Positions 34,711 through 41,775 of a stretch of 64,000 nt of DNA are shown here, one piece after another. The DNA is from Lewinellaceae bacterium (GTDB lineage Bacteria; Bacteroidota; Bacteroidia; Chitinophagales; Saprospiraceae). The stretch covers positions 310,001 through 374,000 of the forward strand of contig JACJYH010000003.1 in NCBI GenBank assembly GCA_020636195.1, read 5' to 3'. Position 1 is the stretch's first letter, and each line of letters begins with the position of its first letter. A model generated the notes under the pieces. The model was not told where the DNA came from. It ran no database searches and saw only the letters and a program-made list of their open reading frames with translations. The translations under genes were made by a program, and so were the position numbers.

Positions 34711-35257
34711 GAATTTGAAAATGATATCGGTTGGACTTACCAAATTTATAAAAAACGACCAAGGTGAATTAGTGCCTATCCCATTAGAAATTCAACAAAT
34801 CCAGCCTATTGCAGGAGAAGAGAATTTGTTTAGTTTTTATGCAAGGAATTTTCTAAATAGTGCAGAAGCAATGAAAAACATTTTGATTCAAGAAGGTAAT
34901 GGACTTGAATTAGGTAATGTCCCGTCATTTTTGTATCTCCACGCATTGGAATTGGTATTAAAAGCTGAACTATTTAATTTAGACAATCAAGGATTAGATT
35001 CAGATAAATTTGGAAGAAGGTATGGACACAATTTGAACTTGCTTCTTATTGACTTAGAATCACAAGGAATAAATTGGAAAGAAAATTTGACCAATGATGA
35101 AATATCTTTGATTTCTAAAATTGGTGACGACTATAAGTCCAAACTCTATAATTATGCTAATGGAATCGATCATTCGAATCATTTAAAAATTGATGTCTTG
35201 ACAATAAGTAAAATAGTAGATACAATTGTAGACAACTTGAAGAATCACTTCACATAA
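34700..35257 (+). CDS. Orphan helical protein, possibly HEPN-like
   Basis: 185 residues, overlapping the preceding gene by 11 bases. A helical segment FLYLHALELVLKAELFNL followed by RRYGHNLNLLLIDL resembles the ALE--LKA ... GHNL-LL pattern of HEPN-like proteins, whose members include RNA-cleaving toxins and abortive infection proteins. The canonical HEPN R-x4-6-H motif is not seen; RRYGH gives only R-x3-H. An inner ATG (MISVGL, 34721) is an alternative start. Function unknown; the pair with a membrane protein invites a defence or stress role, but that is inference. Confidence 0.6.
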   Translation: MNLKNLKMISVGLTKFIKNDQGELVPIPLEIQQIQPIAGEENLFSFYARNFLNSAEAMKNILIQEGNGLELGNVPSFLYLHALELVLKAELFNLDNQGLDSDKFGRRYGHNLNLLLIDLESQGINWKENLTNDEISLISKIGDDYKSKLYNYANGIDHSNHLKIDVLTISKIVDTIVDNLKNHFT

Positions 35258-35908
35258 CAAGTTATATGAGATCAGACTTGCTATCGCTGCGTCCATCGCC
35301 AGTGCTGGACGTTTAACGTCATTCCCCATTTTCTTCAAGAAAATAATTTTTCAAGCTAACGGGCCGTTATTTCAGGCATTTGCTATATTTTTGTTGTGGC
35401 TCAGTTTACTCCGGAATACTCATTGAATGTCAGGTTCAAGGCTTAGTTGATAATTTCAGTGGTGAAGCTTCCGCAGTCCCGATCAGAATAATGCTCAGCA
35501 CAAATATACATTCCCTTTGAGCCTTTTCTAATTCATTCATCAATAAAAATTAAAAAGATGGAGAAGAAAAATTTTAGAATGGATGCCTATTCCTAGAAGC
35601 GAAAAGAAAACTGGGTTTAGTGTCCCGAATCCGAAAACAAATTGATAAATTTGCATTGACTAATGCAGATTTAGGTTTTACAACAAATTGATAATCAGCG
35701 GTGAAATTTAACGTTTGTCAGAATTGTACTACCAATTCATAAAGAAGATATTGTATTGTTTATGAAAAAATAAAGATTTTTATAACTAATATTTTATCTA
35801 AATATGAATAATTGGAAGAATCAAAAACTATCAGAACAGCTTCTATTGCAAGTGCTGTTTCAAGTGTGAAGAAAGAAAAATAATAACTCCTCAAAATCTC
35901 TCACAGCT
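35258..35908. other. Decayed intergenic region
   Basis: About 650 bases without an open frame of note. Tracts of higher GC (for example around 35275-35335) alternate with A/T-rich parts; together with the nuclease remnant just downstream this looks like degraded acquired DNA. No repeat or RNA fold could be assigned. Confidence 0.4.
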
Positions 35909-36172
35909 GTGCGAGTTTTTGTAATTATGCTTTCGGACGACAACCCTTCAATCGGGATAATCCTCTGCCCTACCAAAGACCATATCGAAGTAGAATATAC
36001 TTTAAGAACCAACACAAAACCAATCGGAGTTTCGGAATACAAACTGACACACGAACTTCCAAAACAGTTAAAAGGGAAAGTACCGACCTCAAAAGAATTA
36101 AAACGAATGATATCAATGGCTATACGTAACGCGGGAGAAAATGCTAAAAACGAAGTTAAGAGTAATGAATAA
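35909..36172 (+). pseudogene. C-terminal remnant of a DUF1016 (YhcG-type) PD-(D/E)XK nuclease
   Basis: An 87-residue open frame contains DDNPSIGIILCPTKD, VEYTLRTNTKPIGVSEYKLT and LPKQLKGKVPTSKEL, which match the C-terminal end of DUF1016/YhcG-family predicted nucleases. Those proteins have roughly 340-400 residues; the upstream ~250 residues, including the rest of the nuclease core, cannot be found in the preceding sequence. So it is a truncated gene. The remaining codons are intact to the stop. Confidence 0.7.
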
Positions 36173-36475
36173 ACTTTATACCAACCAGATAGGTTGTTGC
36201 CTTGAAATCCCGCACTACATATAATCCTGACCATTTGATGTACATGCCACCCTACCGAGACAGCACGTCACAAAGCCCAACCGATGGAACGAAATTCAAT
36301 TGACGGGAATACAGATGTAATCAATTCAGATGAAGACAATTCCTTGAAATGGAAATGTGGCAATAGCCCATTCCGGCCTTGCTCTCATTGAGCAAGATTA
36401 AGTTTTGAATTTTGGCCCCGATGTGATAACCATCGAGGCTTTATATTCAACAATCCTGTCCATATCATGAAACCC
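36173..36475. other. Intergenic, no gene seen
   Basis: About 300 bases between the nuclease remnant and prfH. No supported ORF, RNA or repeat. Confidence 0.35.
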
Positions 36476-37114
36476 CTACTTCACCTCTCTAAATTGCGTT
36501 CCTTTAAAAATGCGGGTAGGATTTCCACGTTCTATTTGTATGCGTTGTTTCCACTGTGACGTGACTTGCTCCAATATATTACATTCGTGAATGGATGCAA
36601 ATTTCGCCATCAACCTTTCTTTCGCAATTTGTTTATTTTGAAGCTGTGATCTACTATCCATTGCAACTACCTGCAAACCTGTAGGTATGTGCATCGCCCT
36701 GATGGCTGAGCTTACCTTGTTAACATGTTGGCCTCCTGCACCACTACTAAGCATAGACTGATAGGAGATATCCTTTTCTTGAATCTGGCAAATATCATAG
36801 ATATCCATTTCAAAAATACCAATGTACCAATTTTTGCGTTGGTGATTTTTTCGTATCTCGCTTTCACCTATCCATTGAACGGTACCAAGCCAACTCTTCA
36901 AAAAATCCGGCAACTTTTCATCCCCATTCAATTGAACCATAGCGGTTTCTATTGATGCCATGCTATTACCATTGATTTGATTTAAAATTTTGGCTTCAAA
37001 GCCAAAACTGCTAGCTTCGTGTAAAAATATTTGAAGTACCCGAGCCACTACTCGGGTACATTCTATTGGTCCTCTGCCTGACGTAATCTGTACTAATTTT
37101 TGCATCCCCATCAA
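36476..37114 (-). CDS. prfH: PrfH, release-factor-like rescue protein
   Basis: 212 residues. The GGQ catalytic motif is present in MLSSGAGGQHVNKVSSAIR, followed by IPTGLQVVAMDSRSQLQNKQ as in release factors, while the codon-recognition domain 2 is replaced by a short N-terminal region. This is the PrfH type, which is encoded together with RtcB. Work on RtcB2-PrfH pairs shows peptide release from ribosomes whose 16S decoding centre has been cut, after which RtcB reseals the rRNA. Its start overlaps the rtcB stop by 4 bases. Confidence 0.9.
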   Translation of the reverse strand: MMGMQKLVQITSGRGPIECTRVVARVLQIFLHEASSFGFEAKILNQINGNSMASIETAMVQLNGDEKLPDFLKSWLGTVQWIGESEIRKNHQRKNWYIGIFEMDIYDICQIQEKDISYQSMLSSGAGGQHVNKVSSAIRAMHIPTGLQVVAMDSRSQLQNKQIAKERLMAKFASIHECNILEQVTSQWKQRIQIERGNPTRIFKGTQFREVK

Positions 37115-38505
37115 GCTTTATCCATTCTTACGATCTTTGGAATAAATTTGCCAAGCACAGTGACCAACTCCGATTGCAAAGACATCACCGTATTGATGTC
37201 CTTATAAGCCATAGGCGCCTCGTCAATACTACCACCAATGAGAGAAACTCCAGCTGTTTTCAGTCTTTTCTTGATCTCATGTTGTGTAAACTGAGACTTA
37301 CATTCAGCTCTAGAAAATCGTCTTCCTGCACCATGCGAAGCAGATTGGATACTATTGGCATTGCCTTTTCCGATAACAATGAATCCGGGCTCAGTCATGG
37401 ATCCAGGTATAATACCAGGCGTATTGATTGAAGCAGGAGTAGCTCCCTTGCGATGGACAATACACTCTTGACCATTAACCATTTCTTTCCAAGCCAAGTT
37501 GTGACTATTGGAAATATTGACCAAAGTGCGTCGCCCAAGCGCTTTTCCTATACGGCGGTGAATGTCCTCATGACAGGCTGCAGCATAATCGCCGGCCAGA
37601 TTCATTGCAGCCCAATATTCCATACCATCATGTGTATTCATGTCCAGCCAAGCCAGATGTTGCACCTGACGAGGCAAGGGACATTGCTTCATAGCGAGGG
37701 TCGTGTAATGTTTAGCAATATTGGCACCTAAACCTCTAGATCCACCGTGTGACAATACGGCGAAGTAACTTCCTGGATTTAATTTCCATTCCGGCAATGC
37801 TTGATGTACATCTACCACACCAAATTCAACAAAATGATTGCCACCACCTGAAGTACCTAATTGCTTGTACGCCTTGTCCAAGAGACCACGCAACAATGGT
37901 ATTTCGAGAAATTCATTTCTATCCAATACAGAATGATCAGCCTTGATCTTGTGCGTCTCCTTCATCCCAAATTTTGTGTTATCTATCAAGATGTTGATCA
38001 ATTCATCTTCTCGACCTACAAAATATGATGCAGGCAAATCAAAAATAGACAAACTCATCCTACATCCAATATCTACACCGACGCCATATGGTATGACTGC
38101 ATTGTCAGTGGCCAACACGCCTCCAATAGGCAATCCATATCCAGCATGACCATCAGGCATCAAAGCCCCTTGAACCGAAACCGGAAGTTTTAGAGCTTCA
38201 TACAACTGATACTTTGCTGCGTCTTCGATTTCATTTTCGCCAAAAATTTCAAATGGCACTCTCTCACGTTTGAGTGTGTGCATTTTTACCTCAACGGGTT
38301 TTGCAAGACTTTCAGCTACTTTACCCCATATAGGGTCACTTAAATATTTGTCCGGCATGCTTGCCACGGACTTTAACTCTAATAACACATGATCTTTTTT
38401 CTCTCGTTTTTTATATCTACTGATGTATCCGAGAGCAATATTAATACTATTATTTTTGGGAAAACCCAATGATATCAAGTCTTTCCCAGAGATTTTACTT
38501 CCCAT
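37111..38505 (-). CDS. rtcB: RtcB-type RNA ligase (RtcB2 partner of PrfH)
   Basis: 464 residues. Metal and GMP sites are seen in GVGVDIGCRMSL (aspartate and cysteine), LGTSGGGNHFVEFG, SHGGSRGLG and SHGAGRRFSR, where the histidine is the guanylylated residue. RtcB seals 3'-phosphate or 2',3'-cyclic phosphate ends to 5'-OH ends. With PrfH directly downstream and overlapping, the target is likely nicked 16S rRNA rather than tRNA; this is from published pairs, not from this sequence. A leader with a short ORF and a terminator lies upstream on the same strand. Confidence 0.95.
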   Translation of the reverse strand: MGSKISGKDLISLGFPKNNSINIALGYISRYKKREKKDHVLLELKSVASMPDKYLSDPIWGKVAESLAKPVEVKMHTLKRERVPFEIFGENEIEDAAKYQLYEALKLPVSVQGALMPDGHAGYGLPIGGVLATDNAVIPYGVGVDIGCRMSLSIFDLPASYFVGREDELINILIDNTKFGMKETHKIKADHSVLDRNEFLEIPLLRGLLDKAYKQLGTSGGGNHFVEFGVVDVHQALPEWKLNPGSYFAVLSHGGSRGLGANIAKHYTTLAMKQCPLPRQVQHLAWLDMNTHDGMEYWAAMNLAGDYAAACHEDIHRRIGKALGRRTLVNISNSHNLAWKEMVNGQECIVHRKGATPASINTPGIIPGSMTEPGFIVIGKGNANSIQSASHGAGRRFSRAECKSQFTQHEIKKRLKTAGVSLIGGSIDEAPMAYKDINTVMSLQSELVTVLGKFIPKIVRMDKA

Positions 38506-38670
38506 GAAATTTGTTTTTAAAAAGAAAAAAAATATTTATCTTAGGTAATTTAAAATTACCAAATCTGTGGGTGCGCTTTAAGCTATGCTTCAAACGGCGT
38601 CAATTAACCACAACGGGAAGCATTTAATTACCTACCGGTTGAAAAAATATAAACCTAAATGTGTAGGCAT
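38506..38670 (-). promoter_or_regulatory. Structured leader of rtcB-prfH, between terminator and start codon
   Basis: 165 bases on the minus strand between the terminator and the rtcB ATG. It contains a 7-bp pair ATGCTTC/GAAGCAT (38617-38623 with 38585-38591) and an 8-bp arm pair GGTAATTT/AAATTACC around 38545-38561. The 3' arm AATTACC could also pair with a second GGTAATT near 38630, so two alternative folds are possible. No TANNTTTG box is seen here (nearest is CAGATTTG, one mismatch in the TA). Confidence 0.45.
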
Positions 38671-38704
38671 AAAAAAGCCCGTTGAATTGTATTTCTTCGG
38701 GCTT
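38671..38704 (-). terminator. Intrinsic terminator of the short leader transcript
   Basis: On the minus strand AAGCCCG (38698-38704) pairs with CGGGCTT (38675-38681), loop of 16 bases with an inner GAA/TTC pair, followed by a run of Ts (38671-38676). Lies 24 bases after the stop of the 24-codon ORF and about 170 bases before rtcB. Confidence 0.75.
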
Positions 38705-38728
38705 CATATATTTTAAGAAATGTATATC

Positions 38729-38803
38729 TTATCCAATATATGCGCCACGAAGTCTCTTGTCAGCAGGTACTGAACTAATCTGATGGTATCTATTGTAAGA
38801 CAT
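38729..38803 (-). CDS. 24-residue leader peptide upstream of rtcB-prfH
   Basis: ATG at 38803 preceded by CACGAAGGAT, with GAAGGA as a plausible Shine-Dalgarno. The product begins MSYNRYHQISSVP and ends DKRLRGAYIG, basic and without hydrophobic segments. It has its own -7 box and is followed by a terminator. The Shine-Dalgarno bases CACGAAG can pair with CTTCGTG in the 3' end of the ORF, and CTTCG-T-GGC of the ORF can pair with GCCCGAAG of the terminator's 5' arm. This is the layout of an attenuator leader peptide. A conserved stand-alone small protein is the alternative. Confidence 0.55.
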   Translation of the reverse strand: MSYNRYHQISSVPADKRLRGAYIG

Positions 38804-38841
38804 ATCCTTCGTGTTTAAAAGTTAACTAAAAAATTTCGCTG

Positions 38842-38849
38842 CAAAAGTA
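38842..38849 (-). promoter_or_regulatory. -7 box of the leader-peptide transcript
   Basis: Minus-strand TACTTTTG fits TANNTTTG exactly. Transcription would start near 38836, about 33 bases before the leader ATG. A clear -33 TTG is not seen at the best spacing. Confidence 0.5.
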
Positions 38850-39289
38850 TGTGCAATCAAGATGTTGCATATATTTTTTAAAGATGTTTTGGAATAAATT
38901 AACAAAATTGCCTTTAGATTGCTCATTTTAGGGATTTATTTTGGAATTCATTTACAGGAAGTATATTTGATTTAGTCACCGTAGAAAAAAACCGAATCGC
39001 TAATTGGGTAGAAGGCTCCACAAGCCGTTGTTTGTGGTTCCTTCGTTATCAAGTGAAATCGTTCACTTGTTTTGCTTCGCAACCATCAGTCTCAATACAG
39101 TTCCGCCCAAAATTCAGACCAAGTGCTTTAAGATTTTTAAACCTAAATTTGCTAACAAAATGGCAGTAAAAATAGTGGGTAAGTGTCCAAAAATGACATC
39201 AGAAGTGACCACCACAACCACGACACCTACATCGCTGCAAATTAAGGATGTGTATGTATAAATCTGTCTGAAATTCCAATTGGATTCCA
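38850..39289. other. Intergenic, no gene supported
   Basis: About 440 bases. A plus-strand 85-codon frame at 39004-39261 has no recognisable family and low-complexity threonine codons, so it is not called. No RNA or repeat assigned. Confidence 0.35.
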
Positions 39290-39297
39290 TATCTTTG
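39290..39297 (+). promoter_or_regulatory. -7 box of the broken DUF6934 gene
   Basis: TATCTTTG fits TANNTTTG and lies 39 bases before the ATG at 39337. An AAGGAG sequence sits about 5 bases before the ATG. Confidence 0.45.
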
Positions 39298-39336
39298 TGT
39301 TCGGTGACAAGCGATATAGGATCTTGAAGGAGTAAA

Positions 39337-39777
39337 ATGGAGTTACCACGATATATAACACAAACTGGAAGGACTAGAAAAGTTTATCAATTCATGAGTG
39401 AAGGCCCTTAAGGAAGCATCACGAAAAGAGTGTATTTTCAAGAAACAACCAGGGAAAACTATGTTAGTCTTTTAATGGGAGATTATGATAAACATTCAGG
39501 TGAAACTGATTTCCTCAATGTTTCAAATAATGGCGATAGAGACAAAGTCTTGGCTACAATAGTAGATATATGTTATAGTTATTTTGAGCTCTATCCAAAT
39601 CACGTTATTACCTTTACAGGAGCAAATGAAGCTAGAACTAGGTTATATCAAATGGCTATAAGCAAATATTTTGATGAATTAGCTTTAGATTTCTATATTT
39701 ATGGGGAACTAAATAAGGCTACAGAACCGTTTAGAAAGAATGTCAACTATTCAGCATTTTATATACTTTTAAAATAA
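39337..39777 (+). pseudogene. DUF6934 protein gene interrupted by an in-frame stop
   Basis: Reading from ATG 39337, the frame gives MELPRYITQTGRTRKVYQFM-SEGP, then TAA at 39409-39411 (codon 25), then GSITKRVYFQETTRENYV and on to a natural stop at 39777. DUF6934 proteins have a continuous SEGPKGxIxK segment here, so a lysine codon AAA or similar has probably become TAA. The downstream part (VLATIVDICYSYFELYPNHVITFTGANEARTRLYQMA, in part) is typical and intact; translation from GTG 39430 could yield a truncated protein. Confidence 0.7.
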
Positions 39778-39783
39778 GTAAAC

Positions 39784-39978
39784 ATGCATACTCAAAATAA
39801 TATCTTGGAATTGGATTTAAAAAGACATCCAATTATGATAATCAATGAAGAATTAGACAATGTGAAACCTACAAATATACCTCAAGTTAAAATCGAAAGT
39901 TTCGAAAATGCTGTAAAGAATACCAACCTTCTTGAAGTCATTGAAAAAGTTAAAAGGAAAAAAATCCCAAAGCCATAG
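39784..39978 (+). CDS. Small hypothetical protein downstream of DUF6934
   Basis: 64 residues, hydrophilic, ends in a lysine-rich tail (KVKRKKIPKP). It starts 6 bases after the DUF6934 stop on the same strand, the position of a small partner gene. No family recognised; may be a real small gene that went with DUF6934, or a chance frame. Confidence 0.45.
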   Translation: MHTQNNILELDLKRHPIMIINEELDNVKPTNIPQVKIESFENAVKNTNLLEVIEKVKRKKIPKP

Positions 39979-40533
39979 CATTAAACTCTGGAAGTGGTGT
40001 TGTAAACCAACTTTCAGATTGTGTTGAACGAAGCGGAGCTGATGTGGAAATGAAATTTTAATGCGGGGATTAGAATGAAGATTTAAGATTAGTGTCGGTT
40101 CTTTTATCTATTTTTACAATGTATTTTTTATTTTTTTATTTTTTATGAAGATTGGCATTGTATTGCCAAGGCATCTTTAGGATACAAAAAAAATAGATTA
40201 CGAAAATGGGAATTGGGTTTGCGTTTTTAATGTAGTGGGTGAATCTTTATAAATACTTATCACTTCAAGTGTTATCATTGAGCTTTTTTGACACTTACTT
40301 CAACTTCAAGGGTCTGATATCCAAATGAGTCTCCTTAGAGCCGCAGCTTTTCGCTTGCAATGGTCTATTATAACTTTTTACCGTTGAAAAAATTAAAACT
40401 TGCTGGCTTGATGCAGATATATATTTGAAATAGGTACCAATAGTTGCTTCCAAAAAGCTGAATGATTTTGAAAAAGTGTTATTTGTTAAACACACCATTG
40501 TGTCTTTCAACTTTATTATTCCTTTGAAAATCT
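39979..40533. other. AT-rich intergenic stretch before lspA
   Basis: About 550 bases. Contains a short TTGGCA/TGCCAA stem around 40150 and long A/T tracts near 40120-40145. A minus-strand 89-codon frame (40295-40564) has no recognisable similarity and is not called. No RNA gene seen. Confidence 0.35.
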
Positions 40534-40541
40534 TACTTTTG
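40534..40541 (+). promoter_or_regulatory. -7 box of lspA
   Basis: TACTTTTG fits TANNTTTG, 48 bases before the lspA start. No convincing -33 partner at the expected spacing. Confidence 0.4.
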
Positions 40542-40589
40542 CGGTAAAATGTAATTTTAGCCACTCGTCTTCACATAATAGAGCCAAGA

Positions 40590-41099
40590 ATGCACATGAA
40601 AACAAAAATATCCAATAGAACAATGTTGATACTTGGGCTGATCATAGGTGTGATCGGTGCTGATCAAATCACCAAGTTCCTCATAAGAAGAAGTGTGGAA
40701 TACCATGAAAACATTGAAATCTTCGGAAAGTATTTGATCATGACGAAAGTGGAAAATAGCGGTGCATTTTTAGGAATGGGCGATTCCATGCCTAAATCTC
40801 TCTACATCATTTTTATGATCTTGTTACCATTGGCCGCTGTTGGATATGGTATATATTATTTACTCAAAAACAAAACCTTATCCAATGCCTTAATGATTGG
40901 CTTGAGTTTGATCATTGGCGGTGGCTTGGGCAATATTTATGACAGGATACTGTATGGTTCCGTGACAGATTTCCTATTTTTTGACTTTGTGATCTTCCAC
41001 ACAGGTATCGTCAATGTGGCCGACATCGCCGTTACAGCGGGTTTTTTCTTGGTATTGTATGACCAATTGTTGACTAATTACAAAAAACCGAAAGTCTAA
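40590..41099 (+). CDS. lspA: Lipoprotein signal peptidase (signal peptidase II)
   Basis: 169 residues (or 167 from the second ATG at 40596). Four membrane helices; the N-terminal GADQITKFLIRR, then VENSGAFLGMG, GGGLGNIYDRILYGSVTDFL and FNVADIA-like IVNVADIAVTAG carry the conserved asparagine and the two catalytic aspartates. Cleaves the signal peptide of lipidated prolipoproteins, several of which (16573, possibly nirS) are encoded in this window. Confidence 0.95.
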   Translation: MHMKTKISNRTMLILGLIIGVIGADQITKFLIRRSVEYHENIEIFGKYLIMTKVENSGAFLGMGDSMPKSLYIIFMILLPLAAVGYGIYYLLKNKTLSNALMIGLSLIIGGGLGNIYDRILYGSVTDFLFFDFVIFHTGIVNVADIAVTAGFFLVLYDQLLTNYKKPKV

Positions 41100-41143
41100 C
41101 CACAAACAAGCGATACATAAGAGATCACATGGACTTTTTGGGA

Positions 41144-41575
41144 TTACAATTTCTCCCTTTTAAAAGTCTTCCACAAAGCTTTGAATTCTTTGGCAAATGT
41201 CTCAGACGTTTTTGAATCAAACTGAATCACTTCATCGCCACCTTCCAATGCAGGTGCCGCATACGCCGCACATTTGGTATTAGCGTCATAGATTCCTACT
41301 TCCATGATGAATGGCGTGTAAGAAGTATCCGGTAACACTAAGAAATTCTTGTTCATCTCATCATCTGTCAAACTGAACATTTTCTTGTATAATTCCATGT
41401 TTTTAACAACTTGCTTAGTCGCTGGAACTATATATCTATACTTTGTTTTCTCATTTCTATTGACGCTGACGAGCTCAGAAAACATGGCATTTTCAGTATC
41501 ATAATGCAAATTTGGACTTACTACCCAAACTTCCTTGGCCTTGTCTTCTATTTTTATCAATTGCTTTAATGTCAT
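41144..41575 (-). CDS. Hypothetical 143-residue protein
   Basis: Soluble, no signal peptide. Sequence such as KAKEVWVVSPNLHYDTENAMFSEL and KYRYIVPATKQVVKNMELYKKMF (in part) is reminiscent of small regulatory or RNA-ligand-binding domain proteins but no family is recognised. Convergent with lspA. Its promoter side is occupied by the MITE-like copy at 41614-41775, 38 bases upstream of the start. Confidence 0.7.
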   Translation of the reverse strand: MTLKQLIKIEDKAKEVWVVSPNLHYDTENAMFSELVSVNRNEKTKYRYIVPATKQVVKNMELYKKMFSLTDDEMNKNFLVLPDTSYTPFIMEVGIYDANTKCAAYAAPALEGGDEVIQFDSKTSETFAKEFKALWKTFKREKL

Positions 41576-41613
41576 TTTTTTATATATATTAATATTAAAT
41601 AATGTTTTGATTA

Positions 41614-41775
41614 AGAGTTTGTTTAAAATTTATTTTTAGATAATAAAATGGAATTATTTTGAGCGAAAAAAGGCAAATTTTGCAGTCGAATGTGGGCAAT
41701 TCGACGAAAAATTTAACGAATTTGTAGCCAAAATAAAACATTTTCTTCCTAAAGGATAAATTTTAAACATACTCT
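41614..41775 (+). mobile_element. 162-bp MITE-like element, copy 2
   Basis: Same length and orientation as copy 1 (32895-33056). The right end is TTTAAACATACTCT; the left end AGAGTTTGTTTAAA has one mismatch. The internal stem GTCGAAT/ATTCGAC (41685-41705) is fully paired here. The right end runs into the etfA stop codon: in the etfA direction the stop TAG is made of TA from etfA and G from the element. The duplicated target would be TTA, now TTA on one side and CTA on the other. Confidence 0.8.

Noticed and set aside
35255..35400. Possible integron attC-like site after the 35257 stop (TAACAAGTTATATG ... CGTTTAACG, CGGGCCGTTAT)
   Set aside because: The RYYYAAC and GTRRRRY core sites are not matched and the arms do not pair well; no integrase gene nearby.
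35860..36234. 124-codon minus-strand frame over the DUF1016 remnant
   Set aside because: It is the antisense of the recognisable nuclease sequence.
38671..38803. Leader region as a tmRNA or another known structured RNA
   Set aside because: No tRNA-like ends and the peptide is not like known tmRNA tags; the ORF plus terminator explains the sequence better.
39004..39261. 85-codon plus-strand frame
   Set aside because: No family similarity, threonine run from simple repeats, no ribosome site; treated as chance.
40295..40564. 89-codon minus-strand frame upstream of lspA
   Set aside because: No recognisable family, overlaps the lspA promoter region; treated as chance.
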